This document shows, one piece after another, positions 17,918 through 25,883 of a stretch of DNA of 64,000 nt. The notes below the pieces were generated by a model. That model had not been told where the DNA came from. It saw nothing but the letters and a program-made list of their open reading frames with translations, and ran no database searches. This stretch comes from Flavobacteriaceae bacterium UBA1903 (GTDB lineage: Bacteria > Bacteroidota > Bacteroidia > Flavobacteriales > Flavobacteriaceae): the NCBI GenBank assembly GCA_002337605.1, contig DDGL01000007.1, positions 327,983 through 391,982 on the forward strand, in the 5' to 3' direction. Every line of letters begins with the position of its first letter. The first letter of the stretch is position 1. Both the position numbers and the translations under genes were made by a program.

Positions 17918-17952
17918 AACCCTAGAGATACCTTTATCTCTAGGGTTTTTTT
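17918..17952 (+). terminator. Strong intrinsic terminator after the Cys-rich gene
   Basis: A perfect 13-bp stem, AACCCTAGAGATA with its complement at 17935-17947, closes a CCTT loop and is followed by a run of T. It separates the Cys-rich gene from the heme island. The 309-nt gap 17858-18166 contains this terminator plus the operators and promoter listed below. Confidence 0.92.
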
Positions 17953-18067
17953 AGTTGAATGCATTGCAAGAAAGATGAATTTTATAAAAAACTAAAAAAA
18001 TTCAGTACTATCCTCAATTTAGAAGACAAGCTGTAATCGTTTTAAAAATAATATGTTACATCTGTTT

Positions 18068-18090
18068 TTATTTAGAATCAGTCTTAATTA
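18068..18090 (+). promoter_or_regulatory. Island operator, copy 1 (23-bp palindrome)
   Basis: The site starts with TTATTTAGA and has T, A and T at positions 11, 13 and 15; 8 of 11 position pairs are complementary about the centre at 18079. It lies about 47 nt upstream of the -7 element of the TonB receptor operon. Confidence 0.55.
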
Positions 18091-18112
18091 ACAGCTCGAT
18101 GAGTCTTTATTC

Positions 18113-18135
18113 TTATTTAGAATAAATAAAAATAA
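18113..18135 (+). promoter_or_regulatory. Island operator, copy 2 (23-bp palindrome)
   Basis: This second copy starts with the same TTATTTAGA and has 8 of 11 complementary pairs about 18124. It occupies the space where the -33 element should be and ends one base before the -7 element, an ideal position for repression. Confidence 0.6.
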
Positions 18136-18136
18136 C

Positions 18137-18144
18137 TAATTTTG
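18137..18144 (+). promoter_or_regulatory. -7 promoter element of the heme-uptake operon
   Basis: The bases read TAATTTTG, a perfect TAnnTTTG, 22 nt upstream of the receptor ATG. There is no TTG at the expected -33 position, which is occupied by operator copy 2. Confidence 0.65.
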
Positions 18145-18166
18145 TGTTCTCACAATAACTAGTTAG

Positions 18167-20296
18167 ATGCGTTCAAGTTTCTTATATATTTTTCTATTCA
18201 TCAGTACATTTCTTATGGCACAAGTGCCACAAAAAAAAGACTCAATTTTTCCTGAAAAATTAGATGAAGTAATTGTAACCGGACAAATAAATCCGCAATC
18301 TGTTTCTAAGTCTGTAGTAGAAGTAAAAGTAATTTCCAGAAAAGTTATTGAAAGACAAGCCGGAAATACACTTGCCGATGTATTAAATACCAGACTAAAT
18401 CTTACTATAACGCCTAACCCCTCAACAGGAAAAAGCGGTGTAAGTCTTTTTGGGTTGGACAGTCAGTATTTTAAAGTCCTTATTGACAATATCCCAATTA
18501 TAAACGAAGAAGGTGTAGGGAATAATACAGACCTAACCCTCATAAACCTGGACGATATTGAACGTATTGAAATTGTTGAAGGCGCTATGGGTGTGCAATA
18601 CGGCTCCAATGCAGTTTCGGGAATTATAAACATTATAACAAAAAAGTCCTCACGCAACGATTGGGATATCACTGCCTATGTTCAGGAAGAAACCGTGGGC
18701 AATGAATATGAATGGTTTGATAAAGGCCGTCATATTCAATCGTTGAAGGTGGGGCACAACTTCTCCGAATATGTGTACGCCAATGCCGTGTATACCCGAA
18801 ACGATTTTACCGGGTACTTTAACGACCGACCAGGAGAAAGTTATGCGATAAACGATGGGATGCGAGGTCACGAATGGTTACCAAAATTACAACAGAATAC
18901 CAAGGCGTTGCTTTCTTATAAAAAAGAAAAAATCAACTTGTTCTATCGTTTCGATTTTTTAAATGAACGTATAGAGCGCTACAATGAAACCGTAGACCCT
19001 AATGAGAATCCTGCCACGGCTACTACAAACCCTTCAGCACTGGACGAAGTCTATACCAACAACCGTTTGTACCATCATTTGAACAGCACGGGAACCATCT
19101 TCAAGAAAATTGGATACAACGTTTCCGTTTCATACCAGGAACAAACCAAAGATCTGGAGCGTTACACCTACCGAATTAGAAGTCAGCAAAAAGAAAATGT
19201 GGAAGAAGGTGAATACCAAAACCGAAGTGCATTTTTCTCACGCGGAACCTTCAGTAATATTATTAATACTTCAAAAGCAAATTTACAGGTAGGATATGAG
19301 CTTACCAACGAGCAGGGTTCTGGGTCTTCATTAGCAATTGTGATTGGTCCGGAAAGTGAAGAAGTAACTCAAACACTAACTAACTACGATTTCTTTGCTG
19401 CTTCAGAACTACAACTTACCAACCGTTTCTCCTTACGGCCCGGGTTTAGAGTGTCTTTCAGCAATTTGTTTGACACACAATACATAGGTTCCCTTAGCGC
19501 TAAACAAACGCTGGGGAAAGACTGGGAGTTACGTGCAATCTTAGGATCGGCTAACCGAACGCCTAACTATAACGAGCTGTACACCTTTTTTGTAGATGTA
19601 AATCACAACGTACAAGGAAATCCAGAACTAAAACCAGAGCAAGGGTATTCTGCTTTTTTACATATTAAAAAACGAAGCTCGTTAGCAGAAGGTATCATTC
19701 GTTTGAAAAATAAACTTAGTTTCAATTATTTAGGCCTACAGGACAGGATTGAGCTCATTGTTGTAAATCAAACGCCTTTGGCTTTTCAATACAACAACAT
19801 AGATAGTTTCAGAGCTGTTGGTGTATTTTCTGAAAATGAAATCTTTTACAACAACTTTAAAGGACAGCTAGGTGCTTCGGTGCAGGGAGTTTCAAAAGTA
19901 CTGGACAGCAACACACAAAGCAATGATGACTTTTTATTTAACCTGCAGCTTAATTCGAATCTGGCGTATACCGTCCCTAAATGGAATACCACCTTTTCCC
20001 TGTTCTTTAAGCACATAGGGAAGCAACAACAATTTGTGGAAAAAACCAATGCCGAGGGTAATCAGGAATTTGTACAAGGGGAAACCGATGCGTACAGCTG
20101 GACAGATGCTACCATCAATACATCATTTTTTGACGGCGCCTTTATTACCACGCTGGGAGCTCGGAATATTTTTAATGTTACACAAGTGAATACCACTGCA
20201 TTTGAAGGAGGCACTCATAATGCCCCCCCAACACAAATCCCTTTGGGCTACGGTCGCTCTTACTTTCTAAAATTAACCTACAACCTAACATTATAA
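18167..20296 (+). CDS. TonB-dependent outer-membrane receptor (HmuR-like, probable heme/iron)
   Basis: The 709-residue product has a signal peptide ending FLMAQ and a plug domain (about residues 30-165) with EVIVTGQ, LFGLDSQYFKVLIDN and the plug-end motif VQYGSNAVSGIINI. A 22-strand barrel ending in an aromatic strand, YFLKLTYNLTL, follows. The segment NRTPNYNELY...GNPELKPEQ resembles the FRAP/NPNL region of heme receptors, although related forms occur in other TonB receptors. It lacks the CarboxypepD-like N-terminal domain. The strongest evidence for heme is the HmuY-like gene that follows after 2 nt. Confidence 0.85.
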   Translation: MRSSFLYIFLFISTFLMAQVPQKKDSIFPEKLDEVIVTGQINPQSVSKSVVEVKVISRKVIERQAGNTLADVLNTRLNLTITPNPSTGKSGVSLFGLDSQYFKVLIDNIPIINEEGVGNNTDLTLINLDDIERIEIVEGAMGVQYGSNAVSGIINIITKKSSRNDWDITAYVQEETVGNEYEWFDKGRHIQSLKVGHNFSEYVYANAVYTRNDFTGYFNDRPGESYAINDGMRGHEWLPKLQQNTKALLSYKKEKINLFYRFDFLNERIERYNETVDPNENPATATTNPSALDEVYTNNRLYHHLNSTGTIFKKIGYNVSVSYQEQTKDLERYTYRIRSQQKENVEEGEYQNRSAFFSRGTFSNIINTSKANLQVGYELTNEQGSGSSLAIVIGPESEEVTQTLTNYDFFAASELQLTNRFSLRPGFRVSFSNLFDTQYIGSLSAKQTLGKDWELRAILGSANRTPNYNELYTFFVDVNHNVQGNPELKPEQGYSAFLHIKKRSSLAEGIIRLKNKLSFNYLGLQDRIELIVVNQTPLAFQYNNIDSFRAVGVFSENEIFYNNFKGQLGASVQGVSKVLDSNTQSNDDFLFNLQLNSNLAYTVPKWNTTFSLFFKHIGKQQQFVEKTNAEGNQEFVQGETDAYSWTDATINTSFFDGAFITTLGARNIFNVTQVNTTAFEGGTHNAPPTQIPLGYGRSYFLKLTYNLTL

Positions 20297-20298
20297 AG

Positions 20299-21714
20299 AT
20301 GCAACTTTTAAAAAAATATAACTCCGTCCTACTCTTTTTAGCACTTGCAGCGCTATTCAGTTCTTGTAGTGACGATGAGAGTACAACATTAGCATACGAC
20401 CCGTTTGTAGTGGCTTTTGAGAACCTTTCGGCCAATATAAACGACATTCAAACGAGCCAGGATGTTAGTTTGGTTTATTCTGAAACCACGACACAACCTG
20501 GAAGTATTACACTTTTACTAGAAGCCACAAATGCTGAATATGGTGAAGACTTTACCACAAATCCACCGGCTGAAAATAATACCATTACAATTCCTATTGG
20601 ACAAACTGAAAACGGAACAAATTTTAATTTTAATAAGATAGTAGATGTATTTGATGAAACGGTTGAGATCAATTTCAGCATCATTACTATTGACTACCCT
20701 AATGCACAGATACAAGGAAATACCACCTTCGCCCTTAATAGTTCGGCATCCTTGGGTCGTGGTTTTGAACCTGCTGTAGGCGGTCCTAACCAGCCAAATC
20801 AGGTATATATCGATTTAAGTACTGAAACCCAGATAGCGGTACAGAGAGATTCCTGGGATCTGAGTTTTTATGGCGGAAATGATTTCCGTGTAGGAATTAA
20901 CAGTTCCATTTACATGGCCATCGCACCCTTAGAGAGCACCAATATTGATGCTATAACTGAAGCCGATGTGACAGAGCTTCAAGAGCAAGTAGCAGTTGGC
21001 ACCTTTGACCCTGCAAATGAAGCTTACATAGATCATCCAGATGGTGCTATTACAAAAACAGCCATAGCAGCCATTAGTAAATACGAAACCGACAATAAAG
21101 TATATTTAGTAAATCTAGGCTATGAGATAGGTACCGAAAGTCCCGCTCCAGGAAGTGTTGCGGTAGCTGGTGATGCAAGAGGCTGGAAAAAAATTCGTGT
21201 ATTGCGTCAAGAGGATGCGTATGTTTTACAATATGCAGACTTAAATGCTACTACGCACCAGGAGGTTGTTATTCAGAAAAATCCTTCTTACAATTTTACC
21301 TTCTTCAGTTTTGAAACAAATAACATACTCCAGGTAGAGCCCGAGGCTGAAAACTGGGACATCAATTTTACAGTTTTTACGAATGTTTTAGATGGAGCAG
21401 GCTCGTACGGGTTTAGCGATGGGGTGTTGCATAATCGCAAAGGTGGTGTCACTGTGTATTTAGTAGATACTAATGCCGTTGCCTATGATGATTTCCAACT
21501 AAGCAATGTTGACAATTCAAACTTTCAACGAGATCAACGTACAATTGGCAGTACATGGCGTGATGTGATAAATGAAGATAAAACATTGATCGATACCATT
21601 TTTTACATCCTAAAAGATGTTAATGGAACTATCTATAAACTAAAATTTACAGCCTTACTAAGTGACAGCGGTGCCCGCGGGTATCCGGAATTTAAATACA
21701 ACCTATTACAATAA
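20299..21714 (+). CDS. HmuY-like heme-binding surface lipoprotein
   Basis: The 471-residue lipoprotein has Cys 23 in LFSSC followed at once by SDDES, which fits the Flavobacteriia surface-export signal. The N-terminal 140 residues form a beta-rich domain of unknown type. The rest has the HmuY layout: IDLSTETQIAVQRDSWDLSFYG with the strand/Trp motif, a central beta region, then W-R-D and IFYILKDVNGTIYKLKFTAL at the C-terminus. HmuY proteins take heme from host or environmental hemoproteins and pass it to the TonB receptor. The heme ligands cannot be fixed from sequence alone. Confidence 0.82.
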   Translation: MQLLKKYNSVLLFLALAALFSSCSDDESTTLAYDPFVVAFENLSANINDIQTSQDVSLVYSETTTQPGSITLLLEATNAEYGEDFTTNPPAENNTITIPIGQTENGTNFNFNKIVDVFDETVEINFSIITIDYPNAQIQGNTTFALNSSASLGRGFEPAVGGPNQPNQVYIDLSTETQIAVQRDSWDLSFYGGNDFRVGINSSIYMAIAPLESTNIDAITEADVTELQEQVAVGTFDPANEAYIDHPDGAITKTAIAAISKYETDNKVYLVNLGYEIGTESPAPGSVAVAGDARGWKKIRVLRQEDAYVLQYADLNATTHQEVVIQKNPSYNFTFFSFETNNILQVEPEAENWDINFTVFTNVLDGAGSYGFSDGVLHNRKGGVTVYLVDTNAVAYDDFQLSNVDNSNFQRDQRTIGSTWRDVINEDKTLIDTIFYILKDVNGTIYKLKFTALLSDSGARGYPEFKYNLLQ

Positions 21715-21740
21715 TCAAAACTCTATAATTTCAAAAAAAA

Positions 21741-22973
21741 ATGAAAAAATTATTACTTTCGGCTACCCTTTTAGCCACTACTATTGCCACTGCACAGGAA
21801 ACTGTGAACATCTCAATGGGCGCAGGATACAAGGACGAGGTATATGTAAACCTTGAAAACGTAACTGAAAATACTTACGAAGCTGCAAGTTGGGATATTG
21901 CCTTTTTACGCAACGACCCTCAAAATATTGGGATTCGTGTAAATGATGGAATTGGAATTCAGGTTTATGAAGCTGCCAACACCCCAGCCAGTTTTAATAC
22001 AATTGACATAGCAAACGAAGCCTCCTGGACTCCTCTTTATAATGATGACACAAATTGGGATAACGGTGCTTTTATGCAAGGGTCTGCAACCTTTGGTTGG
22101 GGAGAATACAATCCGGTAACTCACCATGTAGAAGGGACAATTGTTTTCGTCTTAAAATTTGCAGATGGAACCTACGTAAAGTTTCTTAACGAAGAATACT
22201 TTGGTGGCTACACGTTTAAATATGCTACCTGGAATGGTACGGCCTGGGTGGGCGAAACTACCGAAACCGTTGAAAACACAAGCAACCTGGATAACCGTTA
22301 CAATTACTACTCTATTCAGAATAATGAAGAGGTTGTTGCAGAGCCAGCAGTAGATGCCTGGGATTTCGTATTTACAAAATACAGCACATTTTTAGATCCT
22401 CCAGGCTCCTACTATATTGTGACGGGTGTATTGCACAACCCAACTGTTACCGTTGCTCAAAACGAAGAAACTGCTGGGCCTGGTGATCCGGATGACCAAA
22501 TGTATCTTGAAGAAATTAACACTATTGGGTATGACTGGAAGTCTTTTAATGGCACTGATTATGATGTAAACAGCGATCTGGCCTATTATGTAAAACGTGC
22601 AGATAACAGTGTGTACAGACTTGTTTTTACTGAGTTTGAAGGGGCTACAACAGGAGACCTGACGTTTGAATTTGAAAATGTTTCTGAGCAACTAGGTTTT
22701 GAAACAATTGCTGAAAGCGGATCTTTTGGAATCTATCCCAACCCAACTGTAAATGGTGAGGTGACCTTGGTGTATGACCTTGCTACAACTTCAGCAAAAA
22801 ACACAGTTGAAATATATGCAATAAACGGTACAAAAGTTTTATCTGAGGCACTCACAAGCCAGGAAGGTTTCTACACTAAAACCTTAGATGTTTCAGCATT
22901 GCAAAGCGGTGTGTATGTAGTACACTTCATTTCAGGAAACAACAGTATTTCAAAAAAATTAATTGTAAAATAA
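21741..22973 (+). CDS. HmuY-like protein with type IX secretion sorting domain
   Basis: The 410-residue product has a signal peptide ending ATAQ. The body shares the HmuY-type layout with its neighbour: VYVNLENV...SWDIAFLR near the N-terminus, WDFVFTKYS in the middle, and DLAYYVKRADNSVYRLVFTEF toward the end. The last 80 residues are a type A T9SS domain (GIYPNPTVNGEV ... KLIVK). So it is probably secreted or attached to the cell surface by T9SS rather than by lipidation. I infer a second, soluble or surface heme-capturing protein. Confidence 0.8.
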   Translation: MKKLLLSATLLATTIATAQETVNISMGAGYKDEVYVNLENVTENTYEAASWDIAFLRNDPQNIGIRVNDGIGIQVYEAANTPASFNTIDIANEASWTPLYNDDTNWDNGAFMQGSATFGWGEYNPVTHHVEGTIVFVLKFADGTYVKFLNEEYFGGYTFKYATWNGTAWVGETTETVENTSNLDNRYNYYSIQNNEEVVAEPAVDAWDFVFTKYSTFLDPPGSYYIVTGVLHNPTVTVAQNEETAGPGDPDDQMYLEEINTIGYDWKSFNGTDYDVNSDLAYYVKRADNSVYRLVFTEFEGATTGDLTFEFENVSEQLGFETIAESGSFGIYPNPTVNGEVTLVYDLATTSAKNTVEIYAINGTKVLSEALTSQEGFYTKTLDVSALQSGVYVVHFISGNNSISKKLIVK

Positions 22974-22980
22974 ACTACCA

Positions 22981-23883
22981 ATGAAAAAGATAGTTCTCTC
23001 TCTATTCGTTTTGGGTTTTGCTATTTCAGTAAAGGCTCAGAGCAAACAAAAGCAGGATGCAGATGCCATTAAGAAAATGTGTGGCTGTTATGAAGTAACC
23101 TTCAATTTTGCGGAAACATTCAACTATAGCAAAGACTCGTTGTACAAACCTTCAAAAACGAAAGTAGACAAAGGGCTAGAATGGGCGCAACTGGTGACAG
23201 ATGAAAAAAATAAAATTCAGATCCAGCATTTATTACAAGTAGGAAATCCTGCTGAACCTATGATTATTAAACATTGGCGCCAGGATTGGTTGTTCGAAAA
23301 CACAGACCTGTACACCTATAATGCAGATAACGAATGGACATTTGTTCAAAAACCTACAAATGAAGTAAAAGGGCAATGGACGCAAAAAGTGTATCAGGTA
23401 GACGATAGTCCGCGTTACGAAGGCTCTGCTTCCTGGGTGCACGTAGATGGTAAAAGCTATTGGGAAAACACAACTCCCGCTCCATTACCAAGACGTGAGT
23501 ACACCAAAAGAAGCGATTATAACTTAACGATGCGTGGCAACCGACAAGAAATCACCGATTTTGGGTGGGTACACGACCAGGATAATGACAAAATAATTCG
23601 TGCAAAAGGGAAAGAAGATGTTGTGCTGGCGAAAGAAAAAGGATACAATACCTATAAAAAAGTAGCAGACAGCAAATGTGCCGCAGCAGCTGAATGGTGG
23701 AAAGATACTAAAGCAAAATGGGCCTTGGTGCGTACAAAATGGGACGAGGTGTATGGTCGCAACCAGGACCTTATGTTAGAAGAAAAAGTAGACAACAAAG
23801 TGTTGTATAAATACCTTTTTGACGAAGGGTATGGGGAAAAAGCCCAGGTTGATACTATTATTGAATCTTTTATAAAAAAATAA
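22981..23883 (+). CDS. Exported DUF6607-like protein
   Basis: The 300-residue product has a signal peptide ending VKAQ and the segments KMCGCYEVTFNFAETF near the N-terminus, HWRQDWLFEN and KGQWTQKVYQVDDSPRYEG in the middle, and a Trp-rich C-terminal helical part. I recognise the pattern as that of DUF6607, a Bacteroidota family without known function, with moderate certainty. The CGC near the start of the mature protein could bind a metal or form a disulfide. It is 7 nt downstream of the T9SS gene in the iron operon. Confidence 0.72.
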   Translation: MKKIVLSLFVLGFAISVKAQSKQKQDADAIKKMCGCYEVTFNFAETFNYSKDSLYKPSKTKVDKGLEWAQLVTDEKNKIQIQHLLQVGNPAEPMIIKHWRQDWLFENTDLYTYNADNEWTFVQKPTNEVKGQWTQKVYQVDDSPRYEGSASWVHVDGKSYWENTTPAPLPRREYTKRSDYNLTMRGNRQEITDFGWVHDQDNDKIIRAKGKEDVVLAKEKGYNTYKKVADSKCAAAAEWWKDTKAKWALVRTKWDEVYGRNQDLMLEEKVDNKVLYKYLFDEGYGEKAQVDTIIESFIKK

Positions 23884-23884
23884 T

Positions 23885-25387
23885 ATGATGAATTTTTTAA
23901 AAAATATAGTTTCACTTGCATTGCTTATGGTAAGTATGGTAGGAACTGCGCAACAAGAAAATGTGTTTCTGGACCGATCCTTCTGGAAAGGAAGTCCTAG
24001 TTTGGAAACTGTACAACAAAAAATTTCTGAAGGAGCTAATGCCACAGCGTTCAATACAAATGCATTTGATGCAGTGGTGTATGCCTTGCTTGAAAAAGCA
24101 GATGATGAGGTAGTAAAATACCTCTTGTCTTTGGAAGGGAATCCAGTTGACAAGAAAACACACGACAGCCGTATTTATTTGCATTGGGCCGCATATGCCG
24201 GACAAACCAACTTGGTAGAGTACCTTTTGGAACAAGGGTCTTCTGTAATCGAATTGGACAGTCACGGCTACACACCCCTAGCTTTCGCTGCCAATGCAGG
24301 ACAAAAGGACAGAGCAATTTATGAGACATTTGAAAAATACGGTGTAAATCTAACCGAAGAAAGAACAGAACAAGGTGCCAACCTGCTGCTACTGGTTGCT
24401 CCTTCCCTATCCAATGAAGAAGAACTTAACTTTTTTACCCAGAAAGGTTTTAAAATTGAAAGTACAGATACAGCTGGTAATGGAGTTTTTAACTATGCCG
24501 CTAAAAAAGGGAATATCGATTTTCTTCAACTACTCGTAAACAGAGGAGTGGATTATAAGTCGCTGAACAGAGAAGACGGCAATGCATTTCTATTTGCCAC
24601 ACAAGGCGGGCGTGGGTATAGCAACCCGTTGGTGGTGTATGAATACTTAGAAAGCTTAGGGCTAGAGCCAAATATCGTTACCAAAGAAGGGTACACACCT
24701 TTGCATAGACTGGCGTACAGTAATACAGATCCTGCATTATTTGAATTTTTTCTGAATGCTGGTGCAAATGTTAATCAGAAAGATGCGGAAGGAAACACCC
24801 CTTTTCTCAATGCTGCTTCGCGTAATGACTTGGAACTAGTTCAACTACTCGCTACAAATGTAAAAAACATTAATGACGCTAATAAAGACGGGCAAACCGC
24901 ATTGATGCTTGCGGTACAGAGAAATAGCGCTCAGGTAGTTTCATTTTTATTGAAAAAAGGTGGTGCTGTTTCAGCAAAAGATGCGAAAGGAAATACACTA
25001 GCTTATTATTGGGTGCAGTCTTTTGATGAAAGTAACTCTGAAGTTTTTGATGAAAAATTAACCTTACTTCAAAAAAAAGGACTGCAATTTAATGCCACGC
25101 AAGCAGAAGGAAACAATTTATATCACTTAGCTGCGAAGCAGAATAACCTGGGCTTATTAAAACGACTTGAAGATTTTGATCTAAATATCAACGCCAAAAA
25201 CGGAAAAGGCCTTACGCCATTACATCTGGCAGCAATGAAAGCTGAAGACGACCAGATCATGAAGTATCTTATATCACTAGGTGCAGATGCAAAAATTACA
25301 ACCAATTTTGAAGAAACTGTGCTCGATCTGGCAACCGAAAATGAACAATTACAGAAAAAGCAAACACCTCTAAACTTTTTAAAATAA
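23885..25387 (+). CDS. Exported ankyrin-repeat protein
   Basis: The 500-residue product has a signal peptide (VGTAQQ), so it acts outside the cytoplasm, which is uncommon for ankyrin proteins. About ten ankyrin repeats are visible, for example HWAAYAGQTNLVEYLLEQG, TPLHRLAYSNTDP, TPFLNAASRNDLELVQLL, TALMLAVQRNSAQVV and TPLHLAAMKAEDDQIM. They would form a protein-binding scaffold in the periplasm. A second ATG at 23888 is an equally good start. It lies 1 nt after the DUF6607-like gene and 1 nt before the DUF2271 gene, so it clearly belongs to this operon. Its partner is unknown. Confidence 0.88.
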   Translation: MMNFLKNIVSLALLMVSMVGTAQQENVFLDRSFWKGSPSLETVQQKISEGANATAFNTNAFDAVVYALLEKADDEVVKYLLSLEGNPVDKKTHDSRIYLHWAAYAGQTNLVEYLLEQGSSVIELDSHGYTPLAFAANAGQKDRAIYETFEKYGVNLTEERTEQGANLLLLVAPSLSNEEELNFFTQKGFKIESTDTAGNGVFNYAAKKGNIDFLQLLVNRGVDYKSLNREDGNAFLFATQGGRGYSNPLVVYEYLESLGLEPNIVTKEGYTPLHRLAYSNTDPALFEFFLNAGANVNQKDAEGNTPFLNAASRNDLELVQLLATNVKNINDANKDGQTALMLAVQRNSAQVVSFLLKKGGAVSAKDAKGNTLAYYWVQSFDESNSEVFDEKLTLLQKKGLQFNATQAEGNNLYHLAAKQNNLGLLKRLEDFDLNINAKNGKGLTPLHLAAMKAEDDQIMKYLISLGADAKITTNFEETVLDLATENEQLQKKQTPLNFLK

Positions 25388-25388
25388 C

Positions 25389-25874
25389 ATGAAGAAGCTA
25401 TTTAAAATCATTCCAGTTCTTTTACTAGCTGGAGTTGTGTGTACTGCGTTTACAACCACAAATTCGAAAGCGGTAAAATGTATGATCCAGATGACTAACT
25501 ATACAGGCGAAGGCGCTTATGTAGTAGTTTCATTGCTGAATCCAGAGGGTAATTATGAAGAAACCCTCTACGTACAAGGAAAGGACAGCGAATGGTATAG
25601 TGAAATTTCCGAATGGTGGAAATTTTACGGAAAACGCCGTCCCAACATAGATGCAATTTCTGGAGAAACCATTAGTGGTGGCGAACGTACGGTTACTGTT
25701 TTAAAAATTCCTGAAGACAAAATTGACCAGGGATATAGCCTACGTTTTGAAACTTCGGTTGAAGATCAAAACTATTATACAAACGATCTGCAATTTCCTC
25801 TCACTACAGAAAATTTAAAAAGTAAAAAGGAAGGTAAAGGCTGGATACGCTATGTACGCCTGCTCGCGAACTAA
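25389..25874 (+). CDS. DUF2271 domain-containing exported protein
   Basis: The 161-residue product has an N-terminal signal or anchor (IIPVLLLAGVVCTAFTT) and a small beta-sandwich domain with VVVSLLNPEGNY, WYSEISEWW and DAISGETISGGE, the last being the conserved DUF2271 loop. DUF2271 proteins are often next to PepSY-type membrane reductases, as here, and are presumed periplasmic partners in iron or flavin redox chemistry. Direct biochemical proof is lacking to my knowledge. Confidence 0.85.
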   Translation: MKKLFKIIPVLLLAGVVCTAFTTTNSKAVKCMIQMTNYTGEGAYVVVSLLNPEGNYEETLYVQGKDSEWYSEISEWWKFYGKRRPNIDAISGETISGGERTVTVLKIPEDKIDQGYSLRFETSVEDQNYYTNDLQFPLTTENLKSKKEGKGWIRYVRLLAN

Positions 25875-25883
25875 AAATACTAT

